Below the pieces are notes generated by a model that did not search any database, was not told the origin of the DNA, and was given only the letters and a program-made list of their open reading frames with translations. A DNA stretch of 64,000 nt from Atrichornis clamosus. Taxonomy: Eukaryota > Chordata > Aves > Passeriformes > Menuridae. Location: contig WBMZ01006350.1 of the NCBI GenBank assembly GCA_013400975.1, positions 1 to 64,000 of the forward strand. Reading direction: 5' to 3'. The translations under genes and the position numbers were made by a program. Shown in pieces: positions 47,792-59,775 of this stretch. Position 1 is the stretch's first letter. Each line of letters opens with the position of its first letter.

Positions 47792-48575
47792 CTGTAGGAA
47801 GAAGAAAACAGGCCACTTTAGAAACTCTGAGGAAAGGCAAGCACTGCAACCACACTGCTCAGTCAGGCACCCCCATGCACTGCCATGTCCCACGTGCTCT
47901 GTCAGATCCCTAAGGCACACAGACAATCACTGCCTCACACTGTCCCCTGTGTGCCCCATGCTATAGGGCTTTGAGGTTATTCTGATTTTTTTCCCTATTC
48001 ACAGAGCTCTGCTCTCCAGGGCAGACTCCACAGACCTCACAGCAATGAGGATACAGGGCAGCAGGCCCTGCTGACATCTCCTTTGGAAGTTCAGGGTTCA
48101 GTAAGCAAGTAGTGGTCAGGATGGGGACAAAGTGGCAGAACTAAACAGAGTCAATGTATGAGCTGTTAAAAATCAGTCTTAATAGGCAGCTATAACAAGG
48201 ACTGGATGTGACCACACACTGGGTTCTCACTGCTGCTGTTTACTGATTCCTAACTGCACCCAGGATCCTTTCAGAACCAATAAAACCAAGAGAACCAACA
48301 ATCCAAGACACCCAGGACAAGTAAGGTGCTCAATGAAGGGAGGGCTGATGAAGCTTGGTTTTGCACATGTTTGTTCCCTACACCCCATCACTTCATCCCA
48401 GCAACAACCAACCCCCTTCACCACAGCTGTGTGGGGCAGACAGACAGATCCAAAACAGCTCCAGGTGTTTATGAATCTGGTTTGGTCTGAATGGGGATCA
48501 GAGTGTCTTTAGCTCAGCTATCACATCAGAGTAAGAGGAGGATTTTCCTGGCCAGCTCAGTGGGGTTTTCCCCCC

Positions 48576-48787
48576 TGTGCTGCCTGGCACACAGCTCTGT
48601 ACAGACTGACATCCCTGAGCAGTGCCCCTGTGCTGCCTGGCACACAGCTCTGTACAGACTGACATCCCTGAGCAGTGCCCCTGTGCTGCCTGGCACACAG
48701 CTCTGTACAGACTGACATCCCTGAGCAGTGCCCCTGTGCTGCCTGGCACACAGCTCTGTACAGACTGACATCCCTGAGCAGTGCCCC
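48576..48787. repeat. 53-bp minisatellite, 4 near-perfect copies
   Basis: Copies start at 48576, 48629, 48682 and 48735, each beginning TGTGCTGCCTGGCACACAGC and ending CTGAGCAGTGCCCC. I see no substitution between copies, so the array is young or homogenised. Since 53 is not a multiple of three, a frame running through cycles all three phases; long frames here are artefacts. Confidence 0.97.
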
Positions 48788-50486
48788 TGTCCCTCACACA
48801 ACCACAGCAGCCCATGGGTTGGTGCTACAAGCCCATGACAAAGTGGAACACATCAGCTTGTACAGCCAGAAAGGATCTTGGAACCAAAGTGTTTTCCTTC
48901 CCAACAGGAGCAAGGAGTGCAGGCATCAGCTACCACAGCTCCAGAGGATCTGCCACTCAGCAAGCTCAACCAGTGCAGTTGATTGTATCCATGTATCCCT
49001 ACTATCAGCAAAGTTCAAACCTTGTTTTAAACTCTTCCATGCCTGTTCAAACACACCAGAACTGTGCATATTAAGTAAGCTTTTATTTTGCTTCTCCATC
49101 ATTTTACTTTTAAAATTACCCCATGTTTTAAGCTATTGGTACAGTCTACTCACTCGGGTTCACCACTGAGTCCAGCAGCACATGGGGTTCAGCACTAAAT
49201 GCAGAATCCCTTTCCACCCTTTATTCTGCTTGAGAGGATGACAGTAGAAGCTATGGTGATCTAACAGAGAAAAATGCCAAATCTAAAAGGTGTTAAACAG
49301 GTGGGCACTCGAACTTTACCTCTGTGACCAAAAAATATTTGTTTCTTAAAGAGAGCAGAGCAATGCTAAACTAGAGCTAAGGGAGTTCTAGAAGTCTAGG
49401 TTGGACAAGTAAGGTGAAAGGGACTTGCTGCACAGACTTAAGGGAGAGGAAAAGGAGCAGCAAAACACACCTGTGAACATTCCAGTGGGAAAAGCACTGG
49501 TGAGTCACATTTAACTGTGTTTCATTATATGACCTTATGAAGGCTCCTTCTGTGGTCACGCAAGAGTGCTGAGGGTCTCCCTCTACCCTGGATCCTTTCC
49601 CACAGTAAAGAGGATCTAATGATTCCTGGTGAGTATCCAAAAAAAATTGCTGTTGCAAAAAAAAAATCCCAGTCAATTAGCAATTCAAGTAGCAGAGAAA
49701 ACTTGTAACATGGCATCAGTAATCAGTCCCACCTCGCTGGGTGTCCCCAAAATAAGGAACCAACCTCCTTTTTGAAGTGCAATGAGCCGTGCAGGACCAA
49801 CTGAAGATTAATTCTTGAAAGGAGTCCCAAAGACTAAGCACTCTCACATTTGGAGGACAAAAACTATTGTGGCCTTAGTTTGGAAGAAGAGAGCTCAGTA
49901 AATGAGGAGACTGGTTAGAACAGAGGAAAATTAACTAACACCATTTCACAGGGCCAGGCACGGCTCCTCGTGGTCCCTGTCACACAGGGCCGATCTCACT
50001 GTCAGCAGCACAGACCTGAGCAGCACACGCTGGGTGTGAGCACTGGGACAATGGGAACAGGGTGACAGGTCTAACAGCACACCCCAGGGAACAGGGACTT
50101 GCTTGTGTTGTTAGCGGACTGTCTTCCTCAGGCAGGAGGATCGCCAGAGATTACAGAGAAGTAAGAATTTCTTCCAGCTGGTCCAGAATGGCACTAATCT
50201 CCTCCTGGACTCTGCAGGAGAGAACACCCGGCAAGTGGTGCCCAGCCTCAGAGACAAGGAGCTTTACAGAGAATCCACAAAGTACCAAGAGCTGCCAATG
50301 TGCAGCCAAGCTTTACCCCTCTGAACAACAGGCCCTCTTCAGGCTGCTCCCAAGTGCCAGACTTTCTCCTTCTTTCCCAAAAAAGCCATCTCTGCTGACA
50401 GCCTTCCAACATTTCCAGTGCTGACCCCAGCAGAAACCTTCTTAGCAAGAAACTCCCTGAGCAGAACAAACCTTGCAGTACTACTT

Positions 50487-50628
50487 AAAATCACAGAATC
50501 TCCTGACCTGGAAGGGACCCACGAGGATCATGGAGTTCAACTCCTGACCCTGAACAGGACAGCCCCAACAATCTCAGAGCTTCTTGAGCTCTGTCAGGCT
50601 GTGACCACGGGGAACCTGTTCCAGTGTA
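50487..50628 (-). mobile_element. CR1 LINE 3' fragment
   Basis: The minus strand ends in TCCATGATCCTCGTGGGTCC, CTTCCAGGTCAGGAG and ATTCTGTGATTTT. This is the other common CR1 3' consensus (GGGTTGGACTGGATGATC class). It is truncated to about 140 bp. Confidence 0.88.
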
Positions 50629-53600
50629 GGTTTCCTGCTCTGGGTTGTAACTACTGCCCAAGGTATCCAGCTGGGGTACCACATACAAAACATGTAACAA
50701 CACGGCTTTCCAAGACCTGCAAGGCACTCCAAGTGCTCAGGTGTGGCTGCAAGCCCACACTGAAACCCCAACCCTGAACCTCTGGAGAGGTGGATCCAAA
50801 CAGAGCCAAACACTACCTAAGAAAGTTTGCTCAGATTCAAGCTCTGTGCTATCACCAGGGAGACATCAATGCAGTGCAGCTCCACCCGAAGCACAACCAC
50901 ACCAAGTGGCACTGTGAGGACAGGGAACGACACTCCTGAGCCCCCAGCACGTGGGTTCAGTGCTGTCCCTTACTGCTATTCACACCCTTGCTGCAAGCTG
51001 GGCAATCATCCTGCTGCAAACCCAGACCTCCAAATTGCTCCAAAGACATCTGGTTAAACCCAAACTCCAGCAAGTATCATTCTCCTTCAGGAGAAGGAGC
51101 CTTTCCAATGAGAGCAGTGATTCCAGAGAGTACCAGCCTTACACATTTAGTCAGACCACAATTAATCTTTAATAAACACACCAAAATAGACCATCCCACC
51201 TCACCAGTAGAAAAGGCAAGGCACAGCCTTGTTACGAGGCAACTCCTCAGCTATAAAGGACCTGAGATGGCAAATGGGCAGATTTTTCAACCAATAACTC
51301 CACGGGGCCTGAAAGCATTTTTGACCCCTCTGCTTGCAAGTGCACCCCAATAAATGAGAGAGAACATGCTGCTCTTCTCTGCCCATCTCCCAGAGGCTGC
51401 TCCTGTCGTGTCCAGCACTCACTCATACCTGCTGAACCCCCTGCCCTGGGGCTGAGCAGCCAGCTCTGCATTTAAGATTTTGACAATTTGTTGGTTTGAT
51501 TCAAATATTCCACAGAGAAGGAAGTACACAATTCATTTTGGCAGGAAAAAGAGGGCAGAGAACACACACCCAGCAGTGGCAAGCAGAACAAGATCCTTCT
51601 TTCCTTAGGGCCCTTGGCCTCAGTGGATTTTGCTCTAGAAACTCAGGAAGGGAACAAGAGCAATCAGAAATGTGTTGAAAGGTCAGGACCTCTGCACCAC
51701 TAACCATTCAGCTAAAAATACAGATCACTGAGCCCACCCTCTTGGGTGCAGGACTACCACAAAAACTGTGTACAAACTGGGTTCCACTGGGCTCCAATAG
51801 CTCTGCACAGCATCCCAGAAACCCAACCTGGAAACAGTCACATCCAGGTGACATCCCTGCAATGCTGACAGCACAGTCCCAAATGATGGGCTCTCCCCTC
51901 AGCAGCTGCAGGAGCTCCTCAAGGACTTATCCAAGGTGAAGAGCAATTTTCACCTGACCCAGAATTCACACTGAGCTTTCAAAAGGCAGAAGCCACAAAA
52001 GTTATGTGATAAAGGAGCTCTCACAGCAACTGGAATTCTGCAGCTATCCTTGAATCCTTATTGATCCTACTCTTGCAGAGCACTGCAGGAATAGCTGTCT
52101 AGCAGGAACAACCTCCACATGTGGAAGGGCAAAACTGCTGAATGTAAACAGAATACAACAGCCTGCTGAGTTATTCCTAAAATCCAGAAGTGCTGCAGGT
52201 CCCAGTCAAGAAAAAAGCAGAAAAATTAGAAGAGGGGATCCTGGACAGCACTGCCTGTCCTGCTCCATGGTCAGGGTGGCTCCTTTGCACCAGGAGATTT
52301 GGGAATGGCAAAGGAAGCACCCAACACCAGGAAATCTCTTCTAAATCATGCATCCTAAGATTCTATGATAATTCCACATTCCTGGTTCACCTTGGCAAAC
52401 AAGGTTTCTCAAACAGTTCATGAAGTCCAGCAGAAGCTGTTAAAGGGGAGAGGCTGGACTTTTTACAGCTGCAATACATTTATCTGTCACCTATTTGAGG
52501 CTGTGATGTTTCTCCCCTCCAAAAAGCTTTCTGAGTGAGGCTTAAGAGACCACAACATATCAGCATCATCCCTCCAGCCAGTGGATCACAGGACAGTCCA
52601 TGACATGCTCTGATCCTCAGTTTCACAATCCTTAACTGTTTCCTGAAAATCTGCTGGCAGATGCTGGAGTCCTTATGAGTCCTCCTGGTGACAAACCTGG
52701 AAAAACATCACTTTCCTGGGATATCTGCCTCACTGAAAGGAACCATGAGCAACACCAACACTCTTCAGGAAGAGCCAGTTACCATGACTAATCCATCTGA
52801 TGCAAAGAAACAGGAAATCATGGCATTTTCTGAGGAACATGCTGCATGCTTCCCACTGGGAAACACTTTTCCAACCTGTGTCCAGAACACACACTACGTG
52901 AGCAGCGTCCCCAGAAGACCCAGAGTGCAGCTACTGCTTCCTTACAACACATCGGGGAAAAAAAAAACATCTGGGACCCTCACTTGTTTCTGTGGATTCC
53001 ACCCAGGGCAGCACAAAGACAGCTCTGGAGAGAGGCTTCTTCTCCCTTTCCGCAGCCAGAGGGGCACCTAGATGGAAAGGAACACATTTATGGCTTCCTA
53101 AACTGGCAGGACATTCCCCGCGCGGGCTCACGGACAATCCCTTGACCTGAGCCCTTGGCATCTCTTGAGGATTCCTTCCAGACACTGGACTGGCCGTGAG
53201 CAGAGGCAGAAAGCAGGGCTGCAGACAGCACCACAGACCTCCATCTCCTCCCACTGGAACTGGGCCTTGCACACAGGTTACAGCTTTACCGCTGCATTTC
53301 ACAGCCAAGGACAGAGTTGCCAGTAAAATCAGTTGCAATTTACATCAGAACTCAACTTAAAGGTGTCTAATGGCAAAATTCCCTGAAAAGGGAGCAGGAC
53401 TGAGCCCAAAGTCAGCAGCAACCCCTTAAGAGGATTAAAGTAGCCAGAGTTACATTAGTAAGGATTAAATAATAATAAAATCCAGAAATCTGGAAAGGAC
53501 AGAAACCCTCACACACAAAGGCACAAGCCAGATCCTAAGTGGGGGTAAGTAAAAAATTTTCCCTGTGGGCAAACTATTCCAAGATCACTCATTTCATGAT

Positions 53601-56014
53601 AATTTACTTCCTTCCCACAAATATTTGGCCTCCAATCAGGAACACAGGAGCCATCAAGGAACACACTGGCTTAACACAGTGCTCCCCATGCTTCACACAG
53701 GGGGTCCCCGGGATGCAAACTGCCAAGTCAGGAACAAGATAATCCTAATCCCTCACACAGAGGGGTCAAATCCCCTGAAATTACACCAAAATTGGTGCAA
53801 GATGTTGGCTCACCTTCCAGCTGGCAAGGGGCTAAATGACAGGTGAGATGGCATGGAGCCACAGGCTCGTGCTTGGCTTCTCCCTGAAGCATTCCAGAGC
53901 CATTCCAGCTCCTGGAAGAGCTGCTGCAGGTGCAGTCAGCAGCTACAGGACTGATTTCACCTCATGGCAATTTTTAAGCTGTTTTCAAGTCAGAGGCCAG
54001 AGAAATCTATAAATTCTGTGATGCTTGATCAAAACCATGTGTCAGCTGAATGTATCACAATGCAGATTTAAATGCAGCCAATCCAGGGCTGGATGTGATC
54101 CCACCAGGTTTGGAAACTCAATGCCAGACTACCAGGAACTTCCCTACAGAGGGGAATATCCTGATTTAATTTCTGACAGAAAGAACCCTTGTTCAGAGTA
54201 GTCTGATGGTCACAAATTCTAGTATTTTTTAAAAATCCTTTTTGGGAAAAGGTGTTTTGGAACATCACTGGATGTTGAGAGAAAAAATGCCTGACTTCCC
54301 AGGTATTCTCAGGATGTTACATGTCAGTTAATTTCCTTCTCCCTCAGTTAAAAGCATGCTCAAGTTGAATCCACATAGACAGCAAATACCAGCAATTTAA
54401 AGCAAAAATATTCATATTTTACCATTATCTCCCAAATCAGCATCACGAACCAGGATATTGAGGCTCCATGACAAAACTCAGACACACCAGACAATACAAT
54501 TAACACCAGCAAGTCCTGTCTCACCCTGCCTCATTCCGGTGTCACTTCAGGGCAGGGCTGGATTCCTTTTTGTTCAAATTGCAACTAATCGTAAGATACA
54601 GGATGGTGAAATGAGCATCTTACAGTGCTACTCCCAGCAATTTGTCACTGAACTACCTCACCTTGCATAATTAAAACAGCAGGTGTACTTGTACCTCACA
54701 CCTATGTAGATGAGAGGAAATTTATCTTTTATATCAATCAGGATCTGAAGTTCCATCTCAAGTGAAGAACTCCATTCAGCCCACACTGTTGAGTTCTGCA
54801 TAACACACAATAAAGACCATTTTATTTTAAATCCCCTTCTGGAATCAGAAAGGTTTGGCTGGGAACACACTACTCATCTATCTCACTGGTTAGGTTAAAT
54901 GATGTAGCACTGAGAGTTTCATAAAAGAAAAGCACACCTCATCTTGACTTTTTCCTAGTCATTTGTCCATGACCAGAAATTCTGTTCTTACTGTGATTTC
55001 CAGATGGGAATTCACATGGATTATCACTGCCTGCTTTTCAACGTGTAAAGGAAAAGTCCTGGTTAAATGACTGAGCAGCACTGAGGAAGAGATCCTGACT
55101 CCATAAAACTTCTTAATGAACAAAATGAAATTAAATTAAGCCGGGAGGTCACAGGACCCTCCTCTCCACAATCACCCAAGGTAATCAAGAATGCAAACCT
55201 TTCTGCTTAGGCTGAAAAGAAAAGGTGTCAGGAAGGTGATCCTTGTATTCCTCTGCCTTTCCTAGTTATGCAGATCCTTAGAAAATACTGAGAACTTAAA
55301 TACTTCAAATACTTAAAGTGTTTGGGTTTGTAGGCTATTCAGGTTCAACACGGCTGAGATGCCAACAAGCAGCTCAACAGAGAAGGGTCAGGCTGAAAGA
55401 AGTTTGGAATAATCAATGGCATTGCTCTTGTACACCTTTTCTGTTGCTACATTTCAACCACCTTGAAAGATGGGAAGTGTATCCCTCACTGGATACACCA
55501 GGAATATATTTCTACCTTCACTAAAACTTTTCTGGTGTCTTCAGGGCAAACTGAGAGATGACCAGAACAGAATGAGATTACTGAAATTCTTATCCTGTTT
55601 ATATTGAAAAAAATGTATTTCCCCTTCAACTTTCCTGCCTAGCAACACTGTAAGAGATCTGTTTCCAAGTATTAATATCCAGATTTCTGCAAACATGGTC
55701 TATTGTGGGCAGCATCTGGGAAAGGGCAGAAATTTAATTCTTGTGGGTATATTAGCAATTTTCTGTACAAGATCATCTGAAGATCACAGAATTATAGACA
55801 ACTTGAAAGCCTCCTCTCCTGAAATCCCTGATTAAAACTACATGGAGACACCGGTGCTCTCCAGAGCTATGGAGCTGCAGGACTTGCAGGAACATCAAAC
55901 CCTCAGCGTGACTGCAGGTGTTCCATGTTCCTGAGCACATCTTCGGGAGCTGCACGGCAACACACTGGATATCCAGGAACTGCTCCCAGTGTCACCCACC
56001 TCAGACAGGAGGAC

Positions 56015-56262
56015 AGATCACAGAATTACAGCATGTCCTGGGTGAGAAGGGAGCCACCAGGATCATCAGTCCAACACCCAGCCCTGCCCAGACACCCCAA
56101 CAATCCCACCCTGTGCATCCCTGGGAGCGTTGTCCAAAGGCTCCTGGAGCTCTGGCAGCCTTGGGGCCGTGCCCATTCCCTGGGGAGCCTGGTCAGTGCC
56201 CGGCACCCTCTGGGGGAAGAACCTTTCCCTGATCTCCAGCATAAATCTCCCCATATCTTGGG
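56015..56262 (-). mobile_element. CR1 LINE 3' fragment
   Basis: On the minus strand: GGAGATCAGGGAAAGGTTC, CCAGAGGGTGCCGGGCACTG, CAGGGATGCACAGGGTGGG, TGTTGGGGTGTCTGGGCAGG, TGGTGGCTCCCTTCTC, ending TGTAATTCTGTGATC. It belongs to the same class as the copy at 50487. Confidence 0.92.
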
Positions 56263-59200
56263 ATAAATATCTCTAATATCTCAAGTTTTAAGCTCAAAAT
56301 TTCTTCATGCTGTAGATCCCTGAACTAAGTTTCTTATTATTTTCTTAATTCCTCCTCCTGCACTGAAATTTATCATTCTTGGTCTCAGCCCATTGGTCAT
56401 TTACATGTGAAGATGAACATATTCATCTCCTTGTTTGGCAAATGGGAATCTAAAGAGACTTTACCTATTTAAAATGCAAACACATTAGGAAAATAAAATC
56501 CATTTTTATAGCTCTCCCCAAGGAGCAGCAGAATTATTAAATAAGAACATTGGAAAAATGAATCAGGCAGTTGTAAATGATGAATGGTTCATTGTGGTGG
56601 GTGCACGTGGGTGTGCACATACATCACCTCCTCATCGTGCAAGGTCTTAGTAAGCACAACAATGGAACTTCCTGGGTTTTGTTCTGGTGCCCCCCAAAAA
56701 AGTAAAAGAAATCAAAAGCTAAGTTTACTTTAAGAGAACATTAAGGTTGCAAATCTGAACATTTAAATTAATCAAGAAACAGAGATGCTAAAGGTTCTTC
56801 CTTAACCATAAATTAACACCAGCAAACCACCTCCATATCTTCCCATCCCTGTCAGAACATTATAAACACCATATCCTGGATGAGTAAGGTGTGGGCAAGA
56901 AAAACTTAATTTTGACTATCTTAATTTCGTGGTTTAAATTCACAGCCCTCCAAATGTTTTTGCACATGCAAGGCGTTAGCATTCTGCCCCCACAGTTAGC
57001 ATTTGCAAGGCATATTCCAGCCCACATCCCTGCTTCTAACCTTTCACTGCTTTTCCAAATAAATTCCCTTGCAGGCTGAACTTTCTCACACTTAGTCAGA
57101 GCCCAAAGGGAAATATGTTTTTAAAAGATCAGATCAATTCTTTTTATTTATGGGGTTCTGAAATATTTACTGCATATTCCATTTTGGAAAAAAAAAAGAA
57201 TGCCATTTTCTTTTTTTCCTCCCTATAACTGCAGTGGAGACATATGTGGATGTATACCTGGACCCAGACAATGGGTTTGAGTGCATCTGGCTAAAAAACT
57301 GGGAAGAAAAATGTTCTGTTTGCTGCCTACAACATCCTCAGACCCAGGTGAACATTAGTATCTCCCCTCCCACCAATGTTCCTGTCTTTGCCCAGCACAC
57401 AGGTACAGTTTAGCACACAAGAAGCCAGTATGAGACTACCACAAATGGGGAAGAAGAAAGTAAAGCTCAAGATATATTTATATTTTATATATATGTTTAT
57501 ATTAAATTTTCAAAAGTACCTCTTCTGAAGACCATTTTGGCACCCCTTACATTATATTCATCCCTAAAAGCAGTTATTTTTAACCCTGTGACAGTGCAGC
57601 AAGGTAATGTTCATCCCTGCCTTCCTTGGGATTTGCTCCTGAGCTGCTCATGAGGCTGTGTGGAGGTGGCATTATCTGACAAATTCCAGTAACCACATTT
57701 TGCTTCTCCTGCAACTTGAGGGCAGTCTGAAACACCTGGATATGTCATCACCTGTGAGATGCTATCAGTGATTTTCAAAAATTGCAAGCAAGGAAAAGGG
57801 GCTCAACACAACAGAAAGGCCAAGAGACACAAAGAGAAAACAGTTTGTGTTACTTGGGATCAGCTGGGATTTTGTGGGATTTGGCCCAGTTTCAGTCTGT
57901 GGGGCTGGTCACAGAGAGCATAAATGTACCCTGACAGCTGCTCCTGTTTATGCCAGAATTTACAGCATGGGAGAAGGAAGCTGTTGGGGATGGTTTGGGC
58001 TCACAGACAGGATTTGTACACTGGGCTCTCAAGCATCTCCCAGGTGGTGGAGGTCACTGGAGAGCTGTGCAGGATGAAGCTGCTGCCAGGCTGAGCACTG
58101 GGATCTGCCTTTGAGGAACAGCACAAAATCCAGCTTTGCCTCTTGAACAGAACTGCATGTACACAGGAGCAGGAAATGGAGACAGAAAGGACAGGATCTA
58201 CCACAAAACAACCATTAGTGGTCTTCCAACCTCCAGCAAATGTCACTGCATTGCCATAGTAACAAACTGCAACACCCCCAGGAATGAAAGCAAGCGGCGC
58301 AGTTGAACTGGCTTGCAGTGGAACTGTTTTTCCATGTTGTTTTCCTGCCCATCCCCCTGGCTGGTGTCACTCATGGCTAGTACTGCCTGTGAACACAGAC
58401 TGTTTTAAACTGCAACTTGCCTGTTATGGTGCTCAAAAAGGTGTCACCACGGGAAAAAACACAGAGCAACCCCCAGTCAGCAAGCTGTCCTGACTCAGCC
58501 AGCCTGACTGACACACTGGAGAAGAATTCAAGGCTCCCAAAATCACCTTGTCCTGATTCTTTCCACTTTTAACAGTGTTTTATTTAAAGATCCCAGGAAT
58601 GGTAAGACTTTTTCCCCACAGTATCAACCAGCACTGCTCCCCCAGACTCAGGACTTCTCCTCTGGGAAGAGGAGCACTCAAAAAGTCCCAAATCATTAAC
58701 CATACATACCTGAAGTTAATGCAACAGCTGCACTTTGAGAAATCTTCAGCTTTTAGCTGTCCTTCCCTGCCCATTTCTCTGTGCCTTTGTATCTGGTTTC
58801 TTTCCCAGGGCACAGAACTGCAACCCAAGAGCTTAGGGTTGTGCCCAGCACTCAGGGACTGGGCTGCAAGCCCAGGGACTCACACTTTATTCCACTGCCA
58901 CTCACCCGATGGTTGCCAATGGCCAGACACTTTATTTCTGCCCTGCTGCCTCTCCCTGCCTGCAGAATTCCAAACTCCTCTGAGAAGTGATCCGAGACTC
59001 AGCCAGGCAAAGGGCTTAGAACTACTGTGGACTAGGAGCACTGTCTGCTATATCTGTTAACATTTGGTATTTTGGAAACAGGTACTGAAAGGCCATTGCT
59101 GAGGTGAAGTGAGGCAAGTGTCATATTAACATTTGCCAGAGCAGCCCAAATTCTGCCCTAGGCTGGTCAGAAAAGGCAGAGCACTGTAAGGAAGAGCAGC

Positions 59201-59376
59201 AGTGAGCAGGCAGAGCAAAGCTCAGGTCCTTACACACTCCCAGGAGAATTTCATGGGCAACCATAAAACTCAGTTTACCGTCAAGCTCTGCAAGCAGTTA
59301 TGATTACTCTGGAGATGTTGTTGTATAAAGTTCCTCTTTCCTACAGATAAGAATCCAACAGCCTGAATATTACAAT

Positions 59377-59775
59377 TACAGAACCAGAATCCCAGAATGC
59401 TTTGAGTTGGGAGGGACCTTAAAGATCACCTTGTTAAACTCACCTTCCACTATCCCAGGCTGCTCCAAGCCCTGTCCAACCTGGCCTTGGACACTTCCAG
59501 GGATCCAGGGGCAGCCACAGCTTCTCTGGGCACCCTGTGCCAGGGCCTCCCCACCCTCACAGGGAAGGCTTTCTTCCCAATATCCCATCTAACCCTGTTC
59601 TGTAGCAGTGGGAAGCCATTCCCCCTTGTCCTGACACTCCAGGCCCTTGTCCAAAGCCCCTTTCCATCTTTCTTGGAGCCCCTTTAAGAACTGGAAGGGG
59701 CTCTAAGGTCTCTCTGGCACCTTCTCTTCTCCAGGCTGAACACCCCCAGCTCTCTCCGCCTGTCTCGCAGAGTTA
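59377..59775 (-). mobile_element. CR1 LINE 3' fragment, about 400 bp
   Basis: On the minus strand: AGCCTGGAGAAGAGAAGG, GAAAGATGGAAAGGGGC, GGACAAGGGGGAATGGC, AGATGGGATATTGGGAAG, TGCCCAGAGAAGCTGTGG, GGGATAGTGGAAGGTGAG and AGGTCCCTCCCAACTC, ending in a diverged octamer. The usual CCCTGCCCATGGCAGGGG segment is deleted. Confidence 0.93.

Noticed and set aside
48498..48815. Repetitive frames on both strands with VCTELCARQHRG-type repeats
   Set aside because: They are translations of the four-copy 53-bp tandem repeat; the repeat length is not a multiple of three, so each frame cycles through all phases.
55784..55830. Possible CR1 end (ATCACAGAATTATAGACAACTT)
   Set aside because: Only the first dozen bases resemble a CR1 terminus and the following text does not match; chance is as likely.
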